A stretch of DNA of 64,000 bases from Pandoraea horticolens (GCF_902459555.1 NZ_CABPSM010000017.1:43952-107951); one strand, 5' to 3'; positions 16,383 through 25,883 are shown, counted from the first letter of the stretch. Translations and numbers: made by a program. The notes: generated by a model from the sequence alone, not told the origin.

Positions 16383-17312
16383 ATGCCATCCGTGATCTCA
16401 ATCCAGAATCTGTCGAAGACGTACGCGACCGGCTTCCAGGCACTCAAGAACATCAACCTGGAAATCCAACGCGGCGAAATCTTCGCCCTGCTCGGCCCGA
16501 ACGGCGCCGGCAAAACGACCCTCATCAGTACTATCTGCGGTATCGTGCGCCCGACCTCGGGCACGGTCACCGTCGACGGTCACGACATCGTCACGGACTA
16601 CCGTGCCGCGCGTGAAACCATCGGCCTCGTGCCGCAGGAACTGACCACCGACTCCTTCGAATCGGTGTGGGCCACCGTCTCTTTCTCGCGCGGCCTGTTC
16701 GGCAAGCCCGCGAATCCAGCGTACATCGAAAAGGTGCTGCGCTCGCTCTCGCTGTGGGAGAAGAAAGACAGCCGCATCATGCAACTCTCGGGCGGCATGA
16801 AGCGACGCGTGCTGATCGCCAAGGCGCTCTCGCACGAGCCGCGCGTGCTGTTCCTGGACGAACCCACGGCGGGGGTCGACGTCGAGCTGCGCCGCGACAT
16901 GTGGCGTCTCGTGCAATCGCTGCGCGAGACAGGCGTTACCGTGATCCTCACCACGCACTACATCGAAGAAGCCGAGGAAATGGCCGACCGCGTGGGCATC
17001 ATCACCGGCGGTCAGATCACGCTCGTGCAGGAGAAGACCGAGCTGATGCGGCACATGGGCAGCAAGCAGCTCACGATGCAACTCGCCGAGCCGTTGTCTG
17101 CCGTGCCCGAGTCGCTTGCCCGCTACGGCCTTGCGCTCGGCAACAACGGCACCGAACTTGCCTTCAACTACGACGCCAATATCGAGCAGACTTCCATCGC
17201 GACCCTGCTGCGCGATATGGAGCATGCCGGTATCTCGGTGAAGGATCTGCACACGACGCAAAGCTCGCTCGAAGACATCTTCGTCTCGCTCGTGCACAAA
17301 AAAGAAGGATGA
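16383..17312 (+). CDS. ABC-2 type exporter ATPase (YadG-like)
   Basis: This 309-aa ATPase has Walker [10 protein letters not shown] (38-46), the signature LSGGMKRR near 135, Walker [13 protein letters not shown] near 157 and a switch His in [12 protein letters not shown] ~90-residue C-terminal regulatory tail ends [16 protein letters not shown], as in DrrA/YadG proteins. It energises the permease encoded next. An in-frame ATG upstream at 16314 would give a longer start, but the extra residues are Pro-rich and family members begin near [14 protein letters not shown]. Export of a lipid, drug or polysaccharide is possible. Confidence 0.9.
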   Translation: MPSVISIQNLSKTYATGFQALKNINLEIQRGEIFALLGPNGAGKTTLISTICGIVRPTSGTVTVDGHDIVTDYRAARETIGLVPQELTTDSFESVWATVSFSRGLFGKPANPAYIEKVLRSLSLWEKKDSRIMQLSGGMKRRVLIAKALSHEPRVLFLDEPTAGVDVELRRDMWRLVQSLRETGVTVILTTHYIEEAEEMADRVGIITGGQITLVQEKTELMRHMGSKQLTMQLAEPLSAVPESLARYGLALGNNGTELAFNYDANIEQTSIATLLRDMEHAGISVKDLHTTQSSLEDIFVSLVHKKEG

Positions 17313-17320
17313 GCCGCGCC

Positions 17321-18082
17321 ATGAATCTCTACGCCGTCAGGGCGATCTACAACTTCGAGATGGCCCGCACGCGTCGCACGCTGATGCAGAGCATCATCTC
17401 GCCCGTCATCTCGACGTCGCTTTACTTTGTGGTGTTCGGTGCGGCCATCGGTTCGCGCATTCCGGAAATCGAGGGCGTGCCGTACGGCGCGTTCATCGTG
17501 CCGGGTCTCATCATGCTTTCGCTGCTCACGCAAAGCGTGACGAACGCCTCGTTCGGCATCTATTTCCCGCGATTTACCGGCACGATCTACGAGGTGCTCT
17601 CCGCGCCCGTGTCGTATATGGAGATCGTGGTGGCGTATGTGGGGGCTGCGGCGACCAAGTCGATCATTCTCGGTGTCATCATGCTCGGCACCGCCGCGCT
17701 GTTCGTGCCGCTGCGCATCGAGCATCCGCTCTGGATGGTGCTGTTTCTGGTGCTCACCGCCGTGACGTTCAGCCTGCTCGGCTTCATCATCGGCATCTGG
17801 GCCGACGGATTCGAGAAGCTGCAACTGGTGCCGCTGCTCATCATCACGCCGCTCACGTTCCTCGGCGGCAGCTTCTATTCGACGAGCATCCTGCCGCCGT
17901 TCTGGCGCACGGTCACGCTGTTCAATCCGGTCGTGTATCTCATCAGCGGTTTTCGCTGGAGCTTCTACGGGCTGGCAGACGTAAGCGTGGGTGTCAGTCT
18001 CGGCATGACGATCGTCTTCCTCGCCGTCTTCCTCGCCATCGTTGCCTGGATGTTCAAGACGGGCTACCGGCTCAAGAACTGA
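17321..18082 (+). CDS. ABC-2 type exporter permease (YadH-like)
   Basis: This ~253-aa membrane protein has six hydrophobic segments and the ABC-2 signature region [19 protein letters not shown] near residue 170. It is the membrane partner of the ATPase at 16383. Two starts are possible: ATG at 17309, which overlaps the upstream stop as ATGA, or ATG at 17321, which has AAGG 12 nt upstream. The latter is used here. A 10-bp hairpin follows the stop. Confidence 0.88.
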   Translation: MNLYAVRAIYNFEMARTRRTLMQSIISPVISTSLYFVVFGAAIGSRIPEIEGVPYGAFIVPGLIMLSLLTQSVTNASFGIYFPRFTGTIYEVLSAPVSYMEIVVAYVGAAATKSIILGVIMLGTAALFVPLRIEHPLWMVLFLVLTAVTFSLLGFIIGIWADGFEKLQLVPLLIITPLTFLGGSFYSTSILPPFWRTVTLFNPVVYLISGFRWSFYGLADVSVGVSLGMTIVFLAVFLAIVAWMFKTGYRLKN

Positions 18083-18088
18083 CGCCCC

Positions 18089-18114
18089 GTGCCGGACGGT
18101 GAGTCGTCCGGCAC
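18089..18114. terminator. Hairpin between convergent genes
   Basis: GTGCCGGACG and CGTCCGGCAC form a perfect 10-bp stem with a 6-nt loop, 7 bp after the permease stop. There is no T-tract; it may act for both the ABC genes and the GST gene. Confidence 0.55.
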
Positions 18115-18150
18115 CGCCCGTCCCTCCCTGCACCTGCCCGGCTATCCGGA

Positions 18151-18765
18151 TCAGAGCGGCGGCGTTTCCCGGAATGCTGGCAGCGCCTCGGCCTGCGCGG
18201 AGAACCGGGCGACTTCCGGAAAGTCGTTGCCGAAGTCGACTTCCGGCAACATCAACTGATGGAAGCGCCACGCCACGGCAATCGCCACGCCATGCTCGCC
18301 GATGCCGTCCGGCGTCGCCAGCACGGGCTTGCGCGCCAGTTCGGTCTCCAGCGCGCGGAACGCTGCGTGCACCTGTTTGCGGACACGATCCGTCCAGGGT
18401 GTGTGGCGCTTCTCGCTCGGGCGCAGCTCACGCTCGTACACCAGTTGCACCGACTTCTCGCATGCCGCCAGCGCCAGCCCCGTGAGGCGCAATGCGCGCA
18501 GGTATTCGGCAGGGTCGGCGGGCACGAGCCGCCGCGCCGGATCGACCAACGTCTCGATGTATTGCAGGATGAGCGTCGAGTCCATGAGCACCGTGCCGTC
18601 GTCGGCCACGAATGTCGGGGCTTTCACGACCGGGTTGATCGTCGAGAATTCGTCGAACGTTCGAAAGACGGACAGCGAGCGATGTTCGTACGGCAACCCG
18701 AGCAGCTTCAGACAAATCGCCGTGCGGCGCACGTACGGGGAATCCAGCATTCCAATCAATTGCAT
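18151..18765 (-). CDS. Glutathione S-transferase family protein
   Basis: This 204-aa protein has an N-terminal thioredoxin-like domain beginning MQLIGMLDSPYVRRTAICLK, where S9 is the likely thiol-activating residue. NPVVKAPTFVADDGTVLMDS supplies the cis-Pro (V-K-A-P) and the glutathione-binding D-S pair. The C-terminal half is helical. The length is typical of cytosolic GSTs. AGGAG precedes the start at 18765. It appears to be a single-gene unit; the electrophile is unknown. Confidence 0.9.
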   Translation of the reverse strand: MQLIGMLDSPYVRRTAICLKLLGLPYEHRSLSVFRTFDEFSTINPVVKAPTFVADDGTVLMDSTLILQYIETLVDPARRLVPADPAEYLRALRLTGLALAACEKSVQLVYERELRPSEKRHTPWTDRVRKQVHAAFRALETELARKPVLATPDGIGEHGVAIAVAWRFHQLMLPEVDFGNDFPEVARFSAQAEALPAFRETPPL

Positions 18766-19036
18766 GTCTTGCTCCTGTGGTCGGCAGTCTCTGCCGGTGC
18801 TCGTGTGATCGTTCGGTTGTCATGCGACGGGCGGAGCCCGCATCCGCACAAGCATAGCGGACGTCCGACGCCGCGCAAATCGAATTCGATTGCGGTTTTC
18901 TGTGAATCCGGCTCACAAGCGGCCGGTGGCACGACGCCGTGCCGCCGGCCTGTCGCACGGCACACGCCGACGCCTGCGAGCACGTCGCATGACAGGTAGA
19001 ATGTGCCGCATGGCCGACTCGACAGGGAGACGTATC

Positions 19037-19726
19037 ATGAACATCCTGATGGTTCTGACCTCGCACGACCGCCTTGGCGACACGGGCAAGAAGACTGGCT
19101 TCTGGCTCGAAGAATTCGCCGCGCCTTACTACGTATTCATCGACGAAGGGCTGGATGTCACGTTGGCGTCCCCCGCAGGCGGTCAGCCGCCGCTCGATCC
19201 GAAGAGCGACGAGCCCGATGCGCAGACGGATGCAACGCGGCGCTTTCGCGAAGATCCCGAGGCCCAGAAGGCGCTTGCCAACACCCTCCGGCTGGCCGAC
19301 GTCAAAGCCACCGACTACGACGCCCTCTTCTACCCCGGCGGCCACGGCCCGCTGTGGGATCTGGCGCAAGACCCGAACTCCATCCATCTGATCGAATCCT
19401 TCGAGCGCGCGGGCAAGGCGATCGGCTTCGTCTGTCACGCGCCGGGGGTGCTGCGACAGGTGCGCAGCAAGAACGGCGAGCCGCTCGTACGCGGCCGTCA
19501 TGTGACAGGTTTCACCAATGCCGAAGAGGCGGCGGTTGGCCTCACCGATGTGGTGCCGTTCCTCGTCGAAGACGAACTCAACCGCCTGGGTGGCCTGTAC
19601 GAGAAAGCCGGTAACTGGCAGTCGCATGTGGTCGGCGACGGACGGCTCGTGACGGGCCAGAATCCTGCCTCGTCGGAAGAAGCGGCGCGTACCGTGCTTG
19701 CGATGATGGAGCCTCGTCTGCCATGA
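19037..19726 (+). CDS. DJ-1/PfpI (Hsp31-like) family protein
   Basis: This 229-aa protein has the class I glutamine amidotransferase-like fold of the DJ-1/PfpI superfamily. The nucleophile elbow is AIGFVCHAPGVL with C133 and H134, and the acidic partner lies in KKTGFWLEE (E25/E26). GGHGPLWDL forms the oxyanion segment. The T-GFWLEE layout is that of Hsp31/YhbO-like proteins, reported as glyoxalase III, deglycase or chaperone. The ATG at 19037 follows a GGGAGA site. It overlaps the acetyltransferase gene by 4 nt. Confidence 0.88.
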   Translation: MNILMVLTSHDRLGDTGKKTGFWLEEFAAPYYVFIDEGLDVTLASPAGGQPPLDPKSDEPDAQTDATRRFREDPEAQKALANTLRLADVKATDYDALFYPGGHGPLWDLAQDPNSIHLIESFERAGKAIGFVCHAPGVLRQVRSKNGEPLVRGRHVTGFTNAEEAAVGLTDVVPFLVEDELNRLGGLYEKAGNWQSHVVGDGRLVTGQNPASSEEAARTVLAMMEPRLP

Positions 19727-20253
19727 ATTCGCGGGAGTCATCCGTCGACGTGCGGCGTCTCGTGCCGAACGATGCGCTCGCGTTTCAGGCATTGCGGCTC
19801 GCAGGTCTGCAAGCCCACCCCGAGGCGTTCGGATCGACTTACGAGGAAGAGAAGGACTGGCCGGTCGAACGCGTGCGTGAATGGCTGGTGGCGCGCCCCG
19901 ATGGGGGTGTCTTCGGCGCGTTCGAGAACGAACGGCTGATTGGCGTGCTGGGTCTGGGACGCGGGCAGCGCACGAACTTCGCGCACGTCGGCTTTTTGTG
20001 GGGAATGTATGTGCGCTCGGACGCGGCGGGGCGCGGCGTCGGACGTGCGCTGGTCGAAGCAGCGCTGGCGCTTGCTCGCTCGCAGCCGGGGCTACGTCAC
20101 GTCACCTTGCAAGTGAGTGCCGACAATCGCCCGGCGATCGCGCTGTATCAATCGTTCGGATTCGTCGAGATCGGGCGCGAGCCCGACGCCATGCGCGCCG
20201 GCAACGGTTTCCAGGACGAACTGCGCATGTATCTCCCCATCGCCACGCGCTAA
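19723..20253 (+). CDS. GNAT-family N-acetyltransferase
   Basis: This 176-aa protein has the GNAT acetyl-CoA loop in MYVRSDAAGRGVGRALVEAA (about residues 91-110) and the following motif VSADNRPAIALYQSFGFVEI. The N-terminal VRRLVPNDALAFQALRLAGL is typical of small-molecule acetyltransferases. Translation is coupled to the DJ-1 gene by ATGA. The pairing suggests a shared role in detoxification or damage repair, though that is only inference. The acceptor is unknown. Confidence 0.9.
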   Translation: MNSRESSVDVRRLVPNDALAFQALRLAGLQAHPEAFGSTYEEEKDWPVERVREWLVARPDGGVFGAFENERLIGVLGLGRGQRTNFAHVGFLWGMYVRSDAAGRGVGRALVEAALALARSQPGLRHVTLQVSADNRPAIALYQSFGFVEIGREPDAMRAGNGFQDELRMYLPIATR

Positions 20254-20258
20254 CGTGC

Positions 20259-20276
20259 GGGAGCCCCCGGGCTCCC
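20259..20276. terminator. Hairpin between convergent genes
   Basis: GGGAGCC-CCCG-GGCTCCC gives a 7-bp stem with a 4-nt loop, located 5 bp after the acetyltransferase stop and facing the DUF1993 gene. There is no T-tract. Confidence 0.5.
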
Positions 20277-20305
20277 ACGTCGCTGCGCATCGCACATCGC
20301 GCAGG

Positions 20306-20830
20306 TCAGATCTTTTCCATCTCGTACGGGCCGAGATAATCCTTCTTGCCCACGTCCACCCCTTGTGCACGCAGAATGTCGTGCGTGGTCGTCACGTGGA
20401 AATAGAAGTTCGGCAGCGCGAACTTGAACAGGTAATCGACCGCATCCATCGTGGTCTGATATTCCTTGAACTTCAGCGTGATCTGGCGCGATTCGGCGCC
20501 GTCGAAGCGGTCTTCGAGAATACCGGCAATAAACGCCTCGGTATTCGCGATGCGATCGCGCAATTGATCGAAGGTCGTCTCGTTGTCGTCGAACTTCGGC
20601 GACTCCACGCCCGTGAGCCGTGCCACGGCAAACTTCGCCGTATCGCTCACGCGCTGCACCTGAGCGACGAAGTCGAGCATGTCGGGGGCGAGCTTCGCTT
20701 TCAGAATCGTTTGCGGGTCAAGCGACTTAGCCCCGCAATGGGCACGGGCCGTCTTGAGGTAGTCGGCCATCACGGTCAGACCACGCAGATAGACGGGGAT
20801 GGTGGCGCGATAGAGCGAAATCGACATCAT
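20306..20830 (-). CDS. DUF1993 family protein
   Basis: This 174-aa protein matches the DUF1993 pattern: an N-terminal SLYRATIPVYLRGLTVMADY, a central QVQRVSDTAKFAVARLTGVE and a C-terminal LPNFYFHVTTTHDILRAQGV. The family has a DinB-like four-helix look and no assigned function. Two adjacent ATG codons (20830 and 20827) follow GAGGAG and either may be used. It lies between convergent genes as a single unit. Confidence 0.85.
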   Translation of the reverse strand: MMSISLYRATIPVYLRGLTVMADYLKTARAHCGAKSLDPQTILKAKLAPDMLDFVAQVQRVSDTAKFAVARLTGVESPKFDDNETTFDQLRDRIANTEAFIAGILEDRFDGAESRQITLKFKEYQTTMDAVDYLFKFALPNFYFHVTTTHDILRAQGVDVGKKDYLGPYEMEKI

Positions 20831-20929
20831 GAAACTCCTCGGGGGATGGCGTTGCGGATAACGCGCACAAGTCGCGCAAACACACATGCTATCAGCGCCC
20901 AGGAATTCTCGCCGTACACCGGGGGCAGC

Positions 20930-21505
20930 TTACGGAAACTCGACAGGAGCGCTCGTCTGGCGCAAATGCGCGAAGCATTCGCCGTAAGCCTCGCACCCTG
21001 GGCATCCCGGCGCAGGTGCGGGCGCACGGCCATACGCTCTGGCGCACGCCTCGGCGAGGAATCGCTTCCAGCGCAGGTTGGCGGTGTTCTCACCCACCAG
21101 CGACGGGAAGAAATGTGTGAGCAGGGCCGTCACATCTTCACGGCCGGTCAGGCCGAGGTCTCGCCACAGATGATCGGGACGCAGACACGCCGTGGCGAGA
21201 ATCGTCGCCATATCGGCCGCATCCGCCGGGTGCAGAATCGGATCGGCCCGGCGGCGCAGCATCTCGCGCATCTCCACGACAAAGATGGCGTGCGATGCCC
21301 AGGCGGGCGTCGGTAAATCGGCTGCGAGTGCGTGCCACGCCTCGGGCACCGGTGCGAAATGGCGACGCAGCAACGCCGCCATTGCCGCGCCCGAGAGCCC
21401 CAGACGCGCCACGCGCTCGGGCGTCGCGTTCGCGAGCAATAGCAACGCGAACAGCGCTGCCTCGGTGCGCGAATGCGATGGGATCAGCGAAACTCGCATG
21501 GCCAT
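20930..21505 (-). CDS. NifQ family molybdenum-handling protein
   Basis: This ~191-aa protein ends with a cysteine cluster GCPGCEAYGECFAHL (C-x2-C-x5-C), preceded by another Cys (EACARAYGR). This is the NifQ arrangement that carries an Fe-Mo-S cluster in FeMo-cofactor synthesis. The body (WASHAIFVVEMREMLRRRAD, LRWKRFLAEACARAYGR) fits NifQ. ATG at 21505 is preferred because AGGGA lies 4 nt upstream; a TTG at 21520 is also in frame. It follows a Mop protein gene, and there are no other nif genes in the window. Confidence 0.82.
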   Translation of the reverse strand: MAMRVSLIPSHSRTEAALFALLLLANATPERVARLGLSGAAMAALLRRHFAPVPEAWHALAADLPTPAWASHAIFVVEMREMLRRRADPILHPADAADMATILATACLRPDHLWRDLGLTGREDVTALLTHFFPSLVGENTANLRWKRFLAEACARAYGRAPAPAPGCPGCEAYGECFAHLRQTSAPVEFP

Positions 21506-21538
21506 TCGGTCCCTCGACAACCCATGACGCGGCGGCGT

Positions 21539-21748
21539 TCAGGCAACCGCCAGAATTACGCTCGACGCCTTGACCAGCGCGGCAGCCGCGCGGCCGGCCG
21601 TCAGTCCGAGACGCTTCGTGTTTTCATGCGTGATGCCAGCCACGATCTCCTGACCAGCGTCTGTGCGCATCGTGACTTCGTCGTTCACGGCACCGCGCAG
21701 CAAGGCGACGACTTTGCCGCTGAACTGGTTGCGTGCGCTGGTCTTCAT
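21539..21748 (-). CDS. Molybdopterin/TOBE-domain (Mop) molybdate-binding protein
   Basis: This 69-aa single-domain protein reads MKTSARNQFSGKVVALLRGA with later VAGITHENTKRLGLTAGRAA and a C-terminal VKASSVILAV. That is the Mop/TOBE fold, which assembles as a hexamer and stores molybdate. The start at 21748 is set by AGGAGA. It lies 33 bp upstream of the nifQ-like gene in the same direction, so both probably supply molybdenum to molybdoenzymes. Confidence 0.9.
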   Translation of the reverse strand: MKTSARNQFSGKVVALLRGAVNDEVTMRTDAGQEIVAGITHENTKRLGLTAGRAAAALVKASSVILAVA

Positions 21749-21983
21749 TGGAAGTCTCCTGCCGATGAATTCGGATGCCTTCGACACGTCGAATGGTAAG
21801 GGGATGGGGCAAGACGAGCGCCATCGGGCAGCGATGGCCCCGGTAGCATGCCGAAGTATAGCGGGTCGATACGATGTCGCGGGTCATGGGGCGATGATAT
21901 GCTCCATCAGCGCCCGGAGCCACTCCCACGTGCCGCTTCGCAGGTACAAGACCCACACAATAGAAGTCGTCAGAGGAGTCATC

Positions 21984-22718
21984 ATGGGTACCCCCCGCCA
22001 CATCCCCACACCGACCGAGGCCTCCAGTTTCGCCCGCGCATGGGTCAGTCATTTTTCCAAACCGGCCGCCATCGGCATGGCGCTCGCGTTCGTGGCGGGT
22101 TACATCGACGTCGTGGGTTTCATTGCACTCTTCGGGCTTTTCACCGCCCACGTGACCGGCAACTTCGTGATGATCGGCGTACAACTGGTCGCCAGCACGC
22201 ATGTGGGCGTGCTGGCCAAACTGCTGGCGCTGCCCGTGTTCGTTGTCTTCGTCGCGTTAGTGAAGCTGGTCGTGCAAGGCTTTTCGCGCACCGGGCGCCG
22301 GCCTTTGCGTCTGCTGCTCGCGGTGCAGACACTGCTGCTGCTCGGCTTCATGATCGTGGGCATGGCGGCACAGCCCATCGTCTCGGCCGACGCGCCGCTC
22401 GCGATTCTGTCGGGCATGTTCGGCGTGGCCGCTCTCGCCATCCAGAACGCCGTCGGACGTCTCGTGCTCGCCGACCTCGCACCGACGACGATCATGACCG
22501 GCAACACCACGCAGATCGTGATCGACATGGTCGAGTTGGCAAGCGGCAATTGCGGCGACGACAAGGCCGCACGCGCCCGTTTGCGCAAGATGATTCCGGC
22601 GCTTGCCGCGTTTGCGGTCGGAGCCGTTCTCGGCGGCTTCGCGTATCACGGCGCGGGCTTCTGGTGCGTGATGCTGCCGGTGGCGTTGCTCATCGCATTG
22701 GCGGTGGCGAACGAGTGA
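21984..22718 (+). CDS. DUF1275 (YoaK) family membrane protein
   Basis: This 244-aa protein has about six hydrophobic helices. It carries the DUF1275 hallmarks FVAGYIDVVGFIALFGLFTA then HVTGNFV, and later TTIMTGNTTQIVIDM. The family is widespread and may be transport-related, but its function is unknown. GAGGAG precedes the ATG at 21984. The 235-bp gap from the divergent Mop gene presumably holds both promoters, though I see no strong operator. Confidence 0.9.
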   Translation: MGTPRHIPTPTEASSFARAWVSHFSKPAAIGMALAFVAGYIDVVGFIALFGLFTAHVTGNFVMIGVQLVASTHVGVLAKLLALPVFVVFVALVKLVVQGFSRTGRRPLRLLLAVQTLLLLGFMIVGMAAQPIVSADAPLAILSGMFGVAALAIQNAVGRLVLADLAPTTIMTGNTTQIVIDMVELASGNCGDDKAARARLRKMIPALAAFAVGAVLGGFAYHGAGFWCVMLPVALLIALAVANE

Positions 22719-22945
22719 CCTGCCGGCGCCTGCCATCTTCGCGCCTTATCCGCGCGAAGTGACGTACGCCCGGCGCGTTCGCCGACGGCGGGGCGGTCGA
22801 GGGCTGACGGCCGCGTCTCCCTACGCAATACGGCGAACGCGTCCGCGCCTCGGCCGGACGCGGTAAAATCGCCACTCTCGCAAGCCCACGCCCCGACGCG
22901 CCTTGCACCTACCGCACGCATCTCCCCAAGCCCCGATTTCCGACA

Positions 22946-23458
22946 GTGACTGCCACCTCCACCGACCTTCATCCGACCGACGACACCCTCGACAACACCG
23001 ATGCCATCCACGAAGATCGCCTGTGGCGCGACGACGGATGGACGGCGAAGGTCGTCAAGAACGAGGAAGACGACGGCTGGGCCGTCGCCATGTACCGCGA
23101 TGGGGAATCGGAACCGGCGCTCGTCGGGCCGTGGACGATGGGGCGCGACAAGAAGAATCCGAAGCCGCTCGACGTCAACGCGTTTCACACGCTCGTGAAG
23201 ACCGCCGACGAAGTGCTGCGGCGTCACGAGCAGCAATTGCGCGCGCAGTTGCACAAACGCGTGAGCGTCGACGGTCCCGACGGCGACATCGACGTCACGC
23301 TCGACATCGTGCCCGACGACTACGATCCATACGCCATGCTGAGCGCCATCGATCGCTTCGGCGAAACGCTCGCATCGGTCAAGGTGCCGCCCACATTCAA
23401 GCTCTCGCGCAACAGCGCCCGCGCATGGGTCGAGAACGACTTCCAGCGGCCCCAGTAA
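22946..23458 (+). CDS. Conserved hypothetical protein, GTG start
   Basis: This 170-aa, strongly acidic protein opens with an Asp/Thr-rich N-terminus (TDLHPTDDTLDNTDAIHED) followed by RLWRDDGWTAKVVKNEEDDG and a C-terminal basic stretch. The only in-frame start I see is GTG at 22946. A TAAAAT element at 22864-22869 may be the -10 promoter box. I do not recognise a domain. The protein looks cytosolic, with no signal peptide or membrane segment, and the codon use matches its neighbours, so it is probably a real conserved gene. Confidence 0.7.
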   Translation: MTATSTDLHPTDDTLDNTDAIHEDRLWRDDGWTAKVVKNEEDDGWAVAMYRDGESEPALVGPWTMGRDKKNPKPLDVNAFHTLVKTADEVLRRHEQQLRAQLHKRVSVDGPDGDIDVTLDIVPDDYDPYAMLSAIDRFGETLASVKVPPTFKLSRNSARAWVENDFQRPQ

Positions 23459-23718
23459 GCGCCCGCTCACGTCACTCCGTCTGCCAGTCACGACGCCGGC
23501 TCGATTCCAGCACGACGTCAGCGAAACCGATTGGCCATCTGCGCTATCCAGTTACGCCGGATACCGGGACAACCCGCCGTCTGGCAGAGCGTCCTGACGA
23601 CATCTAGGATAGGCCTCGTCGATCCGATTGACCTGATTGACCTCGATAGTTCGCATCGCGAGCGGGCACTCACATCGCCTTGCGCCGATGCATTGTCATA
23701 CCCACGTCAGGAGCCCCC

Positions 23719-24036
23719 ATGAAACGCTTTCACATCGCGCTCGCCGTGCGCGATCTCGACGAATCCATTCAAGACTATTCGGCGCGTCTCGGTCAGCCGC
23801 CGGCGGCTGTCGTGCCCGGTGCCTACGCCATGTGGCGTACCGACCTGCTGAACTTCTCGATCAACCAGTCGCCCGCGCACGCCGGTACGCTGCGACACGT
23901 TGGCTTCGAAGACGACAGTGTCCCCGAGTATTCCAGCAGCACCGACTGCAATGGCCTGCTCTGGGAAGCTTTCTGCGCAGCAGAGCAGGACCATCGCATA
24001 GTGAGCACTTACGGGGTCGCGGTTCGTGGTTCGTAA
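23719..24036 (+). CDS. Small VOC-fold (glyoxalase-like) protein
   Basis: This 105-aa protein begins MKRFHIALAVRDLDESIQDY, the beta-alpha start of vicinal-oxygen-chelate domains, with H5 a likely metal ligand and LRHVGFEDD supplying a second His. It resembles the CadI/ArsI-like half of VOC proteins but is shorter than ArsI and lacks its cysteine pair. AGGAG precedes the ATG at 23719. It sits alone, convergent to a DMT transporter gene. The preceding 260 bp shows no feature I can name. Confidence 0.75.
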   Translation: MKRFHIALAVRDLDESIQDYSARLGQPPAAVVPGAYAMWRTDLLNFSINQSPAHAGTLRHVGFEDDSVPEYSSSTDCNGLLWEAFCAAEQDHRIVSTYGVAVRGS

Positions 24037-24084
24037 CGCGTCCCCCCTGCCTCGCTGCCGCAGCATCGCCGCGCAGCAGCGGGC

Positions 24085-24993
24085 TTACGCCGGGTTTTCA
24101 GGGGCCGTGCCGAAGCCCGGCAGCGGACGCTGCCAGCGCTGCGCAATGAATACCCCGGCAAGCGCCACGCCGCCGCCGATCAGGTGGAACGTGTGCAAGC
24201 GCTCACCCAGCAATACCACCGCAATCGCCGCCGTCATGACAGGCAGTACGTTGATGAACATGCTGCACCGATTCGGCCCCAGATGGCGAATGCCCTGAAT
24301 CCAGAGGATCGGCAGCAGAATCGATGCCCCCAGCCCCGCGTACAGCACCAGCGGCACCGTGGCGGTGTTGAGTTGTGCCTGACCGGCGGGCACGAGCGCA
24401 AGCATCGGGATCATCGTCACGAGTGCTGCCCAGGCCTGGACGTAAGTCGACTGCGCAGGCGGCACGGCCACGTGCCAGCGTCGCAACAACACGCTGTACA
24501 GCCCGTAGGATGCCGATGCGATCAACATGAGCACGTCGCCCAGATGCACGCCGCCGTCGAGCAGTTGCGACGGATGCCCCTGCCCGATCAGATACACCAG
24601 TCCCGCCAGTGACAGCAGGCCACCGACGAGCATGCCGAGCGTTGGCGGCTCGCGCAGCAGCACCACACTCCACAGCAACGTGAGCAGCGGCGCGAGGGCC
24701 GTCACGATGGCCATGTTCGTCGCCGTCGTGCTGTGCGCCGCCAGATACGACAGGCTCTGATAGAACGACATGCTCAGGAAACCGAGGAAGCCGAGTTTGG
24801 CCAGTTGAGGGCGAATGTGTCCCCAGTTGCGCGCCAGCGGACGAATGACGAATGGCGTCATGACGGCAAGCGCCAGCACCAGCCGGTAGAACGTGATGGC
24901 CGACGGCGCGATGGTCGTAGCCGAGAGCTTCGAGACGATGACATTGCCGGCCCACAACAGCATGGCGCCCAGCGGATACAGGAAGTACCCCAT
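24085..24993 (-). CDS. EamA/DMT-family transporter
   Basis: This ~302-aa inner-membrane protein has ten hydrophobic helices and two EamA repeats; the second includes LGPNRCSMFINVLPVMTAAI and LLGERLHTFHLIGGGVALAG. It is divergent from an AraC/cupin regulator. The start at 24993 (MGYFLYPLG) is chosen because GGAAA lies upstream and it begins at the first helix; an in-frame ATG at 25038 adds 15 hydrophilic residues. The AraC-DMT arrangement suggests a ligand-induced exporter. Confidence 0.88.
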   Translation of the reverse strand: MGYFLYPLGAMLLWAGNVIVSKLSATTIAPSAITFYRLVLALAVMTPFVIRPLARNWGHIRPQLAKLGFLGFLSMSFYQSLSYLAAHSTTATNMAIVTALAPLLTLLWSVVLLREPPTLGMLVGGLLSLAGLVYLIGQGHPSQLLDGGVHLGDVLMLIASASYGLYSVLLRRWHVAVPPAQSTYVQAWAALVTMIPMLALVPAGQAQLNTATVPLVLYAGLGASILLPILWIQGIRHLGPNRCSMFINVLPVMTAAIAVVLLGERLHTFHLIGGGVALAGVFIAQRWQRPLPGFGTAPENPA

Positions 24994-25094
24994 GACGATT
25001 TTCCGCAAGTATGAAAAGGAAGCGTCATCGTCGGGCATGCCGCAATGGGGCGTCTCACGCTAAAATTCCCGAACCTGTCTCAAGAAGGACACTC

Positions 25095-25883
25095 ATGAAC
25101 ACCGTCCGCCGCCCCCCGGAGGCTCGCTTGCCCGACCACCTTCGCTTCGAAAATACGCCCATGCCGATGGCGGCGATGGCGGTTGACTATGCGCACAACG
25201 AGTTCATCGCATCGCATTCCCATCGCCGCGCGCAACTGCTCTACGCCATCGAGGGCGTGATGATCATCGCGTCTGCATCGGGTCGCTGGGTGGTGCCGCC
25301 CACGCGCGGCGTCTGGCTGGCGGCCGGGCTGGAGCATACGGTGCAGATGAGTGGCAACGTCAAGATGCGCACGGTGTTCGTCGAGCCCGGCACGGAACCC
25401 TTACCCGATGAGAGTTGCGTGGTGGAAATCACGCCGCTCATGCGCGAGCTGATTCTCGCGGCCATTCACGTGCCGACCGATTACGCGAACGACTCGCGCG
25501 ATGCGCGCCTCATGCGTCTGCTGCTCGACGAGCTGATTGTCTTGCCGGTTCTCCCGCTGTACCTTCCGTGGCCGCGCGACACGCGTTTGGCCCGCACATG
25601 CGACCGCCTGATGCAGACCCCGTGCGACGATGCGACCATCGACGACTGGGCTCGCGACGCCGGCCTGTCGGCAAAGACCTTCCAGCGACGCTTCGCCCGG
25701 GAGACGGGCATGACGTTCGGCCGTTGGCGTCAGCAGGCCCGCCTGCTTCAGGCCCTGGAAGCGCTCGCGCGCGGTGAGAAAATCGTGAATGTCGCGCTCG
25801 ATCACGGCTATGCAAGCCAGAGCGCGTTTGCCGCCATGTTCAAGCGGCATTTCGGCGTACCGCCGTCGGCGTTTTACCGATAA
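25095..25883 (+). CDS. AraC-family regulator with N-terminal cupin domain (NimR-like)
   Basis: This 262-aa protein has an N-terminal cupin around residues 25-100, with HSHRRAQLLYAIEGVMIIAS and VVPPTRGVWLAAGLEHTVQM. Two AraC helix-turn-helix motifs follow at ~165-262: WARDAGLSAKTFQRRFARET and ALDHGYASQSAFAAMFKRHF. This layout matches NimR (YeaM), which controls a neighbouring exporter gene. AAGAAGGA precedes the ATG at 25095, and TAAAAT at 25061-25066 may be the -10 box. It probably regulates the divergent DMT transporter. Confidence 0.9.
   Translation: MNTVRRPPEARLPDHLRFENTPMPMAAMAVDYAHNEFIASHSHRRAQLLYAIEGVMIIASASGRWVVPPTRGVWLAAGLEHTVQMSGNVKMRTVFVEPGTEPLPDESCVVEITPLMRELILAAIHVPTDYANDSRDARLMRLLLDELIVLPVLPLYLPWPRDTRLARTCDRLMQTPCDDATIDDWARDAGLSAKTFQRRFARETGMTFGRWRQQARLLQALEALARGEKIVNVALDHGYASQSAFAAMFKRHFGVPPSAFYR

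Noticed and set aside
20930..21748. Part of a nitrogen-fixation gene cluster
   Set aside because: Only NifQ and a Mop protein are present, next to unrelated genes; no nitrogenase or cofactor assembly genes are in the window.
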